Of a stretch of 64,000 nt of DNA, positions 1-7,813 are shown piece by piece. The notes below the pieces were generated by a model. The model saw only the letters and a program-made list of their open reading frames with translations, made no database searches and was not told the origin of the DNA. The stretch comes from a virus, in IMG/VR virus record IMGVR_UViG_3300046092_000062, positions 249,866 to 313,865 of that record. One strand, given 5' to 3'. Numbering within the stretch: position 1 is the first letter of the stretch; the number at the start of each line of letters is the position of its first letter. Made by a program: the position numbers and the translations under genes.

Positions 1-582
1 TACCGTTTGCTTAGTAAGCACGGTAACAAAAATCTAGGTACTTTCCCAACTAAAGCTGCCGCACAAAAGCACGAACGTGAAGTGCAGTACTTTAAACATG
101 CAGACGAAGGTATGGAAGAAGCATACGACCACAATGCCCCATTTAATGCAGCAGACTTCAATCGTCACATGGAACAACTAAGAGCACGTGAAGAACTACG
201 CAAGACTGATCCAATGAAAGCATTGGTTGGTGACTTGATTGACAAAGAACACGAGAAAGAACGCCTAGCTAAACGCAAACCAGCAGATGATAGCTCATTG
301 GATATCAACGATCCACGTCATCCTGGCTGGGGTGCATTGCATAACCCATTGGGCGAAGACGCAGCAGGTGTAGGCGTTGTTAGCAACAGCAAAGATCCAC
401 GTTACGTAATGGCTACTATGGGCGATCAAAATGACGTTGATGCCAGCACATTGCCTAAAATGATGAAAGCGTATGGTCTAACCCGCAAGTTACCTAAGCA
501 CAAGGTCAAAGAAGCAGAGCAGTTATTAAATCGTTTAACACAGTTACAAGAGCAGTTAGCAACACTAAAGGCTAGAAAATGA
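1..582 (+). CDS. T4-like phage conserved protein, C-terminal part (5' end outside window)
   Basis: The reading frame is open from base 1, so the gene starts upstream of the window; the TTG at position 7 is internal, not a start. The visible 193 residues are charged and largely helical, with a Gly-Thr-Phe-Pro-Thr-Lys segment followed by a basic helix near the beginning. I recall this segment from C-terminal ends of larger T4-like phage proteins, but I cannot name the product. The stop overlaps the next start as ATGA. The position beside putative prohead proteins suggests a virion-related role, which is inference only. Confidence 0.6.
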   Translation, partial: YRLLSKHGNKNLGTFPTKAAAQKHEREVQYFKHADEGMEEAYDHNAPFNAADFNRHMEQLRAREELRKTDPMKALVGDLIDKEHEKERLAKRKPADDSSLDINDPRHPGWGALHNPLGEDAAGVGVVSNSKDPRYVMATMGDQNDVDASTLPKMMKAYGLTRKLPKHKVKEAEQLLNRLTQLQEQLATLKARK

Positions 583-848
583 ACCACACTTGCATTGACG
601 TAGACGTTTGGTGCAAGTGGGACACAACTCCGCCAGCATACAGAGTCTACGTTGATGATCAACTGCTAACGGAGCGCACGTTTATTTGGGAAACCAGTAG
701 ACACTATATCCGTGAGCACATTGAAGTTTATTTAGACAATGGTTGGCACGAATTACGCATTGAAAAATGTAGCGACACTAACGCACAATTTATCACTAAC
801 AACGTTGCAGTAAACGGACAAGGTGCAGGCCTCAAGTTTATTGTGTAA
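579..848 (+). CDS. Small hypothetical protein, 89 aa
   Basis: The ATG overlaps the previous stop (ATGA), so the two are translationally coupled. The protein is soluble, with alternating aromatic and polar residues suggesting a beta-rich fold (several Tyr/Trp/Val strands around residues 10-60). I do not recognise a family. It is the last gene before a short leader (849-874) in front of the next gene. Confidence 0.6.
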   Translation: MNHTCIDVDVWCKWDTTPPAYRVYVDDQLLTERTFIWETSRHYIREHIEVYLDNGWHELRIEKCSDTNAQFITNNVAVNGQGAGLKFIV

Positions 849-849
849 C

Positions 850-855
850 TAAATA
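850..855 (+). promoter_or_regulatory. Candidate T4-type late promoter element (TAAATA)
   Basis: TAAATA lies 20 bases before the ATG at 875, followed by the ribosome site AGGAAA. T4 late promoters have TATAAATA about 10 bases before the transcript start. The match here is partial (two mismatches over eight bases). The same core occurs before the genes at 11465, 35006 and 42984. Weak single-site evidence. Confidence 0.25.
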
Positions 856-874
856 TAATATACAGGAAATTCGC

Positions 875-1954
875 ATGAAGACAACAGATTTTATCACAGA
901 ACACAACGCATTTATTGCTCAAGACGCAAGCGAAATGCACACAGACCACGAAGTACAAATGGCCCGTGCTGACTGCTACCACGCAGCAGACTACGCTATC
1001 AAGCTACACAAGATTCTAGCGCAAGCTAACGATAATGGCAACATTGAGGGCTGGGTAAGCGAAAAGATTACTCTAGCCAATGATTATTTGCGTACTGTAT
1101 ACGAATACCTAAGCTACGAAGACCAAGAAGTTGACCTACATGCAATGCCTACATTTGCATTAGAATCAGCAGAGGCTCAATTGCAAGCTGCATTGGAAGA
1201 AGGTTACTCAATGGCTGATGTACAGCGTGACGCAGAAGCTAATGCACGTAAGTCAGTGGACAGAATGACTGCTCCACAAGAGAAGACTCCGTTTATGGCG
1301 CAAGTGGGCAAGAAGATTGTTGGCGGCGTAGCTGGTGCAGTTAAAGGCGCATATAAAGGCTTCACTGGACAAGTAAACGAAATTAACCCTCACAACTACG
1401 ATAGCGACGAAGATTACTACAATGCACTAAATGCTCCAGCGAAGCCTAAATACCGCAGTACTTCGAGTCCCGGCGTAAACCCAGACGACGAAGCATACTT
1501 CCGTGAAATCTTCCGTAAGAATCGCGAAGCCGCTGCTAGAGCACAACAAGAAAAAGATCAAGGCGTAACCGAAGGCGTTGCAGAAACCATGACAATGGAT
1601 GATGCCATGAAAGTGTTGCGCCACTACGGAGCAGGTCACTTTAAAACAACCAGCAATGAATTGCATTTTTATAAAAACGGCCAACCGTTTAGCGTTGACT
1701 TAACATTGGGTGCCGATAGTATAAGAACTGTAAGTTTGAGTCAATTGAATCAAGCCGCTCGTCAACTAAAAGGACAGGGGTTAGCCGAAGACAAGCAAAC
1801 AGTTAGTGAAATGACTGCTGGTGGCACAGGTGCTGGCGGTTTTGCAACAGGTGCAGCAGGTGGTACAGGTAAGCCAGGAACCGGTGTTCCTAAGCGTGTA
1901 AAGAATGTTGCAAAACGTTTAACTCCTAAGATTGGTACAGGAATCTACAAATGA
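875..1954 (+). CDS. Putative virion-internal protein with T4-like capsid-targeting N-terminus, 359 aa
   Basis: The protein opens with Met-Lys-Thr-Thr-Asp-Phe-Ile-Thr-Glu, very close to the ten-residue capsid-targeting sequence of T4 internal proteins, which the prohead protease removes after Glu. Residues 10-130 are acidic and helical. Around 145-170 there is a Gly/Ala-rich segment (VGGVAGAVKGAYKG) that could associate with membrane. Residues 230-238 read GVTEGVAET and 302-306 GLAED, sites of the kind cut by T4 gp21-type proteases. The C-terminus (residues 315-345) is Gly-rich low complexity. The ribosome site AGGAAA precedes ATG 875. Stop and next start overlap (ATGA). I infer a packaged or scaffold protein; the enzymatic role, if any, is unknown. 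Confidence 0.5.
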   Translation: MKTTDFITEHNAFIAQDASEMHTDHEVQMARADCYHAADYAIKLHKILAQANDNGNIEGWVSEKITLANDYLRTVYEYLSYEDQEVDLHAMPTFALESAEAQLQAALEEGYSMADVQRDAEANARKSVDRMTAPQEKTPFMAQVGKKIVGGVAGAVKGAYKGFTGQVNEINPHNYDSDEDYYNALNAPAKPKYRSTSSPGVNPDDEAYFREIFRKNREAAARAQQEKDQGVTEGVAETMTMDDAMKVLRHYGAGHFKTTSNELHFYKNGQPFSVDLTLGADSIRTVSLSQLNQAARQLKGQGLAEDKQTVSEMTAGGTGAGGFATGAAGGTGKPGTGVPKRVKNVAKRLTPKIGTGIYK

Positions 1955-4491
1955 GCGATATGCGTAAACTACTAGAGTCAATGAATAAGTTCGCCGGAGA
2001 GCCAGAACAAAAACCTGGTGACCAAGTTCGCGGAACAGAAAAAGCCACTAAACGTAAAGACGGTAAGCATCCATTTGCTGGTCGTCTAGTAGGCGCAGCA
2101 GAAAGCAAGAACATGCTTGCTGACCTAGAAAAAGAGCTAACCGAGAACGCAGGTAAGCATTCACTTGCAGAAGAGTTTGCGCAGTATAAAAAGCAACTAG
2201 ACGAATTCGCACCCAATGATGGCGGCGGTAGTCGTAAGTTTATTCCGTGGCCCGAGTTTATTGAGCAAGTAAAACAAATTGTAGGCAAAGACTTTGCAGT
2301 TAAAGAAAAGGTTATTAAGTCTACTATTCAAGATAGATTTATCCCACACGATCCAATGGAATTTGGTCCAACAATGCTTTACTCATACTATGAAGCCAGA
2401 TTAGGCCGCAACAAAGGTGCAGTTAGCACACGCGGCTCAATTCAAATTGGTAAGTATTTTGGCAACAGCGATTACTTTAAGTCAAACAATCCCGAACTTG
2501 CAAATCAACTGTTAACATCATTTAGTTTACTAAAAGGTCATCCTTTTGAACGCCACTTTGACTTAACGTTTGACAACATCTACAAGGTTGCCAACATCAT
2601 TATGGGCAATACACAGGGTGCATACCAAATGCCACAGCAACAAGGTGTGGCAGAAGGTCAACTAAACGAATATCTAGTAAAAGCCGGCATGCCTGTTGAG
2701 GATGTGCTAACACTAAACCTATTCCAAGACTTTGATCCAGTAGAAGGTGCTGCCGCACAGATCCCAGAGTTTGCCAACAGCAGACAATGGAAACAAGTTA
2801 TGCGTAAGTATGCACCTATTGCTAACATGCTAGAGAAAAAGCTATTAGCACAAAAGCGTCCATTAACAGATGCTGAAGCAGAAGCAGTTGAACAAACCTG
2901 GTATGATGGTTCTGATGCTTACGACGATTGCGAAATTGAATATCTAGTAAACATCTATGATCAACAGATTGATACACTAGAAGCATTGCTAGCAGGCAAC
3001 CTAACTGACGAAGAGTTTGGCGAAGGTGTGGCGGAAGACGAATCTCAACCAACCAAGTATCGTGCAACAGTTGAGTATGGTCCTACTGCGGCAGATGCAC
3101 ATTTCGTTACAGTGACAGCAAGTTCAACAGAAGAAGCAGAAGCTAAAGTTGCAGCATGGTGTAAGAAGAAGGGTGTTCGTAACCCAATGATTACTATCAA
3201 CGGCGCCGACAGACCAATGGACGAAGGTGAAGAAGAAGCGTTACAGTACGCAACTCAAGCTCACGCTGGTCAAACTAGAGCAGGCGGTGATCCTTACATC
3301 ACACACCCAATGCGTGTTGCTGACCACATTAGACAATATAAACAATCGCACAATCTTGAAGCACTGATCAGTGCTGCATACTTGCACGATACAATCGAAG
3401 ATACAGATACTACACACGAAATCCTACATGACTTGTTTGGTGGACTAGTTGCTAGTTTAGTTCAAGAGCTAACAAGTGATCCAGAACAGATTAAGCAGAT
3501 GGGCAAAGCTCAGTACCTAGCACACAAGATGGCTGCAATGAGCAGCTACGGTCTTGTAATTAAACTTGCTGACAGATTAGACAACGTTAAAGACATTACT
3601 ACTGCTAGAACTCCTCAGTGGAGAGCAAAGTATAAAGCCGAAACAGAGCACATTCTTAACTTCATTGAAAAGAACCGTGTGTTGACTGGCACGCATCGCA
3701 AGCTAATTGGTCTTATTCGTAACAAGATTGGCGAATTAGTTGAGCCACAGGTACAAGAAAACTACAGCGACGAAGCGCAGCCTATTCAAAACGACACAGC
3801 CGTTGAAGCATATGGTTATGCCTACAACAAACGTGACCAACGTGTTATGTGGCGCAAGGAATTCAGCAGTCAAGAAGCAGCATACAAGTGGGCTGACAGC
3901 AAGAACGCCACAGTAATAGGTATTCGTCCAGCAGCGCAAGCAATGGAAGAAGGTGCAAATCCAACTGACACAGTTACAATGGATATTCCATTGATGATTC
4001 GCTTGTTTGAATATGCTCGCGAAGACGCCAAGACTGATATGGATCTACACAATGTTGCTGAACGTTTGATTAAATTAAGCGCAGGCGGTCAAACATTGAC
4101 TATGGACAACTACAACGATATTTGCCCAGATCAAGAAACAGTCGACGAAGATGTTCCTGCACCTGTCGCTACCGCGGGTGGCGTAGCTGGTGCAACTCAG
4201 CCATCGACCCAAACTCCGGCTGCTACACCTAATCCAGCACAAGCTGCATTAGCCAAACAAAACCAAGCCAAGCTACAACAAAACTTAGCTAATTTGAAGA
4301 GTGCTGGCGTGCAAATTGATCCTGCTAAAGCAGCACAAACATTCCAGAAGACTGATACTGGCGCCCCAATGAACGCAATGGATAAAGACACTATTGCTAA
4401 GATGGCTCCTGCTATTGGTAATGTTATGTCAAACCCATCAACTGCTACCCAACTAAATACACTAATAAAGAAGGCCGGCGGCGGAGTATAA
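1951..4491 (+). CDS. Modular polyprotein with RelA/SpoT-type (p)ppGpp hydrolase HD domain, 846 aa
   Basis: Residues about 430-598 match the hydrolase domain of RelA/SpoT and Mesh1 enzymes: H438 in AHAGQTR, H452 in ITHPMRV, H479-D480 with E483-D484 in the HDTIED block, and D541 in LADRLDN. All metal-binding and catalytic positions I can align are present. The family hydrolyses (p)ppGpp to GDP/GTP plus pyrophosphate. No synthetase domain is seen. The rest is modular: an N-terminal leader (LLES, possible cleavage), a region around 90-220 of unknown fold, GVAEG at 232-236, GVAED at 359-363, and an Ala/Gln/Pro-rich tail from about 730. The sites look like prohead-protease cuts separating modules. 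Starts by ATGA overlap. The hydrolase fold call is strong; virion packaging is inference. Confidence 0.75.
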   Translation: MSDMRKLLESMNKFAGEPEQKPGDQVRGTEKATKRKDGKHPFAGRLVGAAESKNMLADLEKELTENAGKHSLAEEFAQYKKQLDEFAPNDGGGSRKFIPWPEFIEQVKQIVGKDFAVKEKVIKSTIQDRFIPHDPMEFGPTMLYSYYEARLGRNKGAVSTRGSIQIGKYFGNSDYFKSNNPELANQLLTSFSLLKGHPFERHFDLTFDNIYKVANIIMGNTQGAYQMPQQQGVAEGQLNEYLVKAGMPVEDVLTLNLFQDFDPVEGAAAQIPEFANSRQWKQVMRKYAPIANMLEKKLLAQKRPLTDAEAEAVEQTWYDGSDAYDDCEIEYLVNIYDQQIDTLEALLAGNLTDEEFGEGVAEDESQPTKYRATVEYGPTAADAHFVTVTASSTEEAEAKVAAWCKKKGVRNPMITINGADRPMDEGEEEALQYATQAHAGQTRAGGDPYITHPMRVADHIRQYKQSHNLEALISAAYLHDTIEDTDTTHEILHDLFGGLVASLVQELTSDPEQIKQMGKAQYLAHKMAAMSSYGLVIKLADRLDNVKDITTARTPQWRAKYKAETEHILNFIEKNRVLTGTHRKLIGLIRNKIGELVEPQVQENYSDEAQPIQNDTAVEAYGYAYNKRDQRVMWRKEFSSQEAAYKWADSKNATVIGIRPAAQAMEEGANPTDTVTMDIPLMIRLFEYAREDAKTDMDLHNVAERLIKLSAGGQTLTMDNYNDICPDQETVDEDVPAPVATAGGVAGATQPSTQTPAATPNPAQAALAKQNQAKLQQNLANLKSAGVQIDPAKAAQTFQKTDTGAPMNAMDKDTIAKMAPAIGNVMSNPSTATQLNTLIKKAGGGV

Positions 4492-4492
4492 C

Positions 4493-5758
4493 ATGTTTTT
4501 AAATCAGATATTTGAAGGTAAAAGTAACCAAAGTATAGCAGAGGCTATACCTTATGCGCTAAGTGCTGCAAACGCCAATGCCGAGTACGAACGTACTAGA
4601 ACTTTTGTGCCTCGTGGTTACAAAGGTCGCGTAGACTTAGATGTCAGCGACCAAGAAGAATATACTGAAGTTGCAAATGCTTTAAAAAATGCTGCTAAAC
4701 AGGCAGGCCAGCATATTGAGTGCGGGTTAAGTGGTAATCAAATGAGTGTGTTCTCTAAGACTATGGGCACAGATGAGTTAGATGAATTCATTGATGCCAA
4801 TCTTGACAGCTTATCTGAGGGTTGGAAAGACACTGCTACATTACTTGGCGCTCCAGTTGTTGCTGGCGCATTAGCAGTCGGCGCTCAACATTTTGATGAC
4901 CAAAAACCACATGTTCAAGTTGGTGGACAAAATGCCATGGTTGTGCAATATGATTCTAGTCGTATTCCTGACAATGCTATGGTATTAAAAGGTGCAGATG
5001 GTAAGATGTATCGTGTATGGCAACAGTCGGGCAAGGGCATGAACAAGATGACACTAGCGGCTCCTGCTGAAGTTAAAGAAGGTATCTTTGATCGCTTTAA
5101 GAAGAAAGCACCGGAACCAGAGATGGTTGACCCGGGAAACTACCCACGTGGTAGAGCAGACGTTGATCAATGGATGACAGACACAGTTGAATACTACAAA
5201 GTCAAATACCCTGACTCATTGTTTAAATTGTTCTGCCCAAGCTATAAGGATTACCTACCGGTGAGAGTGCGTGTAGGTACATCTGAACAAGTTATGTCTC
5301 AACACATGGGCACATACAAACAATTACGTGATGCTAATCCAGAAGCCAAGAAGCTAGCAAGACAGCGTTATACAGAATACGAGAAGTATCCAAGTGGCCC
5401 AAGCGATGACTACACTAATAAAGTAGCCGAAGGTGCAGACGAGCGCAAGCACAATGCACTATGGGCACAGATCACTGACTATGAAAAGCGTCAAGCTAAA
5501 GCAGGACGCTATGGACGTGACACTCAAGCACAGCACTTCAAACAAATGGCAGATCAGCTACGTGCTAAATTGCCAACTAGCGACAATCCAATTAACGAAT
5601 TGTCCAACGAGAAGTTAGCACAGTATAAAACAGCCGCAGCCGCTGATGCAAGCGCATCTGACAAGCGTGGCGAATACGATCGTGGTAACAAGCGATTTAG
5701 TGGCATAGTTAAAGCAACTAACAAACAATTTGCCAACGATGCCAAAAAGCACAGATAA
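4493..5758 (+). CDS. Putative virion-internal or structural protein, 421 aa
   Basis: The start is one base after the previous stop. The N-terminus (MFLNQIFEG) and the SIAEA at 14-18 resemble a capsid-targeting peptide and a prohead-protease site. There are further E-G sites at 109-110 (LSEG), 196-197 (VKEG) and 313-314 (VAEG). Residues about 113-132 form one hydrophobic Ala/Gly/Val segment that could be a membrane helix. The C-terminal third is very basic and helical (many Lys/Arg, tandem Ala), compatible with DNA contact. No known enzyme motif is visible. Its stop lies inside the start of the next gene. Likely made and processed with its neighbours. Confidence 0.5.
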   Translation: MFLNQIFEGKSNQSIAEAIPYALSAANANAEYERTRTFVPRGYKGRVDLDVSDQEEYTEVANALKNAAKQAGQHIECGLSGNQMSVFSKTMGTDELDEFIDANLDSLSEGWKDTATLLGAPVVAGALAVGAQHFDDQKPHVQVGGQNAMVVQYDSSRIPDNAMVLKGADGKMYRVWQQSGKGMNKMTLAAPAEVKEGIFDRFKKKAPEPEMVDPGNYPRGRADVDQWMTDTVEYYKVKYPDSLFKLFCPSYKDYLPVRVRVGTSEQVMSQHMGTYKQLRDANPEAKKLARQRYTEYEKYPSGPSDDYTNKVAEGADERKHNALWAQITDYEKRQAKAGRYGRDTQAQHFKQMADQLRAKLPTSDNPINELSNEKLAQYKTAAAADASASDKRGEYDRGNKRFSGIVKATNKQFANDAKKHR

Positions 5759-6830
5759 AGCGACTTCGGGATTTGTACATGCGATAGCAAAGTTTTTGCC
5801 TATCGCTGTTCGCATCCTTGAGATTGAAAAGCTACCTAAGATTGTTCCAGTGTTGGTAATGCCAGGTAACGACGAGCAAGGTAGCTTTGGTGCATATAAT
5901 GATGCAACACAAACTATCTACATTGCAATCGAACACCGTCACCCAATTGATATTCTACGTACCCTAGCACACGAGCTAGTACATTGGCGCCAACGCGAAG
6001 AAGATCGGTTGCCACCTGGCGCAGGTGCAACAGGCAGTCCAGAAGAAAATGAAGCAAACGCAATGGCCGGAGTTGTCTTGCGTGAGTTTGGTAAGAAGTA
6101 CCCTAAGTTCTTTAACGAGCCTGCTATTATCAAAGAAGACTTTGAATACGTACAAAACAACATTGCTTATCACGACACCCTAAATTCTGCTGCATGGAAG
6201 AATGATAGCCTACGTCCAGAAGTTAAATTAAAGCTAATGCAGATTGCTAAGGTGTTTGTAGACTACTTGGAAATACCTGACTTTAAGGTGCTAGATATCG
6301 TCTTAACTGGCAGTATGTGTAACTATAACTACACGAAATACAGCGATTTTGACCTTCATATTGTCACCCGCTACTCTGACCTACAGTGCGACGATATTGC
6401 CGCGGCGTTTTATCGTGCTAAAAAACAAATATGGAATGATGCACACGATGTAACCATTCGTGGTTACGATGTAGAACTATACGTAGAGGATTCTGAAGAG
6501 CCGCCAGTTAGTGCCGGTGTTTACAGTATCCTAAATGATCGCTGGATTAACGAACCCAAGTATGAACCGCCTAGCATTGATGACTCTGCGGTTAACCACA
6601 AAGTACACGACCTAATTAAACAAATTGACACAGCACTGTCTACCGCCGATGATTCAGCAGACATACAGCGCATTACAGATAAGATCCGCAAGATGCGCAG
6701 AAGTGGACTAGACCAATACGGCGAGTTTGGTGTAGAGAACTTGGCCTACAAAGTTTTGCGCAACCTCGGATATATTGATAAATTAATAAAAGCACACCTT
6801 CACAAGCAAGACGACGAATTGAGCTTGTGA
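5739..6830 (+). CDS. HExxH metallopeptidase fused to a nucleotidyltransferase domain, 363 aa
   Basis: I take ATG 5739 as the start, overlapping the previous stop by 20 bases; a TTG at 5730 is the alternative. Residues 78-82 are HELVH inside LAHELVHWRQ, a zincin zinc-binding helix, followed about 25 residues later by an ENEANA segment that could supply the third ligand Glu. Residues about 190-250 carry the polymerase-beta-type nucleotidyltransferase signature: TGSM (190-193), SDFDLH (202-207, two catalytic Asp) and a later VEL (245-247, third carboxylate). A possible cleavage-like IKED lies between the domains near residue 132. Both active sites look complete. The C-terminal 80 residues are helical and charged. 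Target of either activity is unknown. Last gene of the left operon. Confidence 0.65.
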   Translation: MPKSTDKATSGFVHAIAKFLPIAVRILEIEKLPKIVPVLVMPGNDEQGSFGAYNDATQTIYIAIEHRHPIDILRTLAHELVHWRQREEDRLPPGAGATGSPEENEANAMAGVVLREFGKKYPKFFNEPAIIKEDFEYVQNNIAYHDTLNSAAWKNDSLRPEVKLKLMQIAKVFVDYLEIPDFKVLDIVLTGSMCNYNYTKYSDFDLHIVTRYSDLQCDDIAAAFYRAKKQIWNDAHDVTIRGYDVELYVEDSEEPPVSAGVYSILNDRWINEPKYEPPSIDDSAVNHKVHDLIKQIDTALSTADDSADIQRITDKIRKMRRSGLDQYGEFGVENLAYKVLRNLGYIDKLIKAHLHKQDDELSL

Positions 6831-6840
6831 AGAAACCCAA

Positions 6841-6954
6841 CCTACCTTAGGTCCGTTGATGTCAACGGTTAGGAGCTCTGCTCCAGGCGTCACAGGGGCG
6901 GCTGCTGCCCCAGCAACGAGCTACGCCAGGCTCTTGCTAAAGTGAGCACTTTTT
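6841..6954 (+). other. GC-rich multi-hairpin non-coding element, ending in a weak terminator-like stem
   Basis: The gap between the genes ending at 6830 and starting at 7016 is unusually GC-rich and folds on paper into successive stems: CCGTTG/CAACGG (6853-6868), GGAGC/GCTCC (6872-6884), GGGGC/GCCCC (6895-6911), with GGCGT (6886-6890) able to pair ACGCC (6923-6927) around the third stem. AAAGT/ACTTT (6939-6952) with a short T run could end transcription of the left operon. It does not look like a tRNA. Whether it is an RNA gene, a terminator region or a processing site is open. Confidence 0.4.
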
Positions 6955-6964
6955 CCAATATCCG

Positions 6965-6993
6965 TTGCTTTTGCAAATAAGTAACTGTACAAT
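6965..6993 (+). promoter_or_regulatory. Sigma-70-type promoter
   Basis: TTGCTT at 6965-6970 and TACAAT at 6988-6993 are separated by 17 bases. The predicted transcript start near 7000 leaves a leader of about 16 bases with AGGAG before ATG 7016. It would drive the replication block from the gene at 7016 onward. Confidence 0.6.
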
Positions 6994-7015
6994 ATGTTTT
7001 TCAACAGGAGATTAT

Positions 7016-7291
7016 ATGGATAACGACAACGGATATAACCGCAGCTTCAACGGTGATGCAAAAATCAAATTGCTTCAGCTGGTTAACGAAGGTATGCAGG
7101 TCATGAATGAAGTTGAGACTTTGAACGAAGGCCTTAATGACACAATCAAAGCTATCGCAGAAGAACTGGAAATCAAACCAGCTATCCTTAAGAAGGCAGT
7201 ACGCATTGCATACAAGGCTAAACTTGGTGAGACCAATCGTGATCACGATGAGCTTAACACAATCCTTGAAACTGTGGGCAAAACCCTTTGA
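7016..7291 (+). CDS. Small hypothetical protein, 91 aa, first gene after a promoter
   Basis: ATG 7016 is chosen because AGGAG sits 7 bases before it; the frame is also open upstream to a TTG at 6965, but that lies in the promoter. The protein has a short Asn/Asp/Gly N-terminus and then an acidic helix-rich body with a basic helix near residues 60-80 (KPAILKKAVRIAYKAK). That arrangement is seen in small nucleic-acid-binding phage proteins, but I do not recognise the family. The C-terminal stop overlaps the next start (TTGA). Confidence 0.6.
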   Translation: MDNDNGYNRSFNGDAKIKLLQLVNEGMQVMNEVETLNEGLNDTIKAIAEELEIKPAILKKAVRIAYKAKLGETNRDHDELNTILETVGKTL

Positions 7292-7575
7292 ACGTTGTTA
7301 TTGACATTTGGAAATGGATTAAGGCCGACTTTAGAGCTTGGCCTTTTCGTTTCTGCTTAGAAGTAGCAGCGTGGATAGCTAGCATTGGGTGTTCAATCAC
7401 TATGATGCTAACTGTTCCTACCCCACCCTTCCTAATACTGTACCCACTGTTTATTACTCAGTGCGCTATTTTTGGTTGGAGTGCGTGGTCTAGAGGTAGC
7501 TTTGGAATGTTAGCTAACTATGTGTTATTAGTAAGTATTGACAGTGTTGCATTGTTTAGGTTAGTCACAATGTAA
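7288..7575 (+). CDS. Small membrane protein, about 95 aa, TTG start
   Basis: The frame has no ATG near its beginning; the likely start is TTG 7288, overlapping the preceding stop. Three hydrophobic stretches are visible (about residues 22-42, 46-66 and 74-94), so it is an inner-membrane protein with three helices. No family recognised. It ends about 65 bases before the next gene. Confidence 0.5.
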   Translation: MNVVIDIWKWIKADFRAWPFRFCLEVAAWIASIGCSITMMLTVPTPPFLILYPLFITQCAIFGWSAWSRGSFGMLANYVLLVSIDSVALFRLVTM

Positions 7576-7639
7576 CGGAATCGCCCACCTTACGGGCATG
7601 TAGAGTATGTGTGAGCTCAAAATTACACTAGGAGAAAAT

Positions 7640-7813
7640 ATGAGTAATAGAACGTGGTTTGAAGAACCGGGCGAGCCTATCGCCCCATGCGAAGATTGTC
7701 CCGACCCAGGTAATTGCTGCCTGACACGATGCGGGATCCAAGAATACCTTAAAGAAGATACAGCAGATATTCGTGGCGAAACCGATGAACAGCTTCGAGG
7801 AGACTGCGAATGA
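7640..7813 (+). CDS. Cys-rich small protein, 57 aa
   Basis: ATG 7640 has a good ribosome site (AGGAGAA). An in-frame ATG at 7607 would extend the protein by 11 residues but lacks one. Residues 17-31 contain five cysteines (CEDCPDPGNCCLTRC), suggesting metal binding or a small zinc-knuckle. It overlaps the polymerase start by ATGA, so it is coupled to polymerase translation. Confidence 0.55.
   Translation: MSNRTWFEEPGEPIAPCEDCPDPGNCCLTRCGIQEYLKEDTADIRGETDEQLRGDCE

Noticed and set aside
5730-5738. TTG 5730 start for the metallopeptidase-nucleotidyltransferase
   Set aside because: ATG 5739 lies three codons downstream and is the more ordinary start; the choice is not decisive.
6841-6954. Interpreting the GC-rich gap as a tRNA or tmRNA
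   Set aside because: The stem sizes and loop sequences do not fit a T-arm or anticodon arm, and no CCA-like end is seen.
6965-7015. Longer start (TTG 6965) for the protein at 7016
   Set aside because: The TTG lies in the -35 box of the promoter; AGGAG supports ATG 7016.
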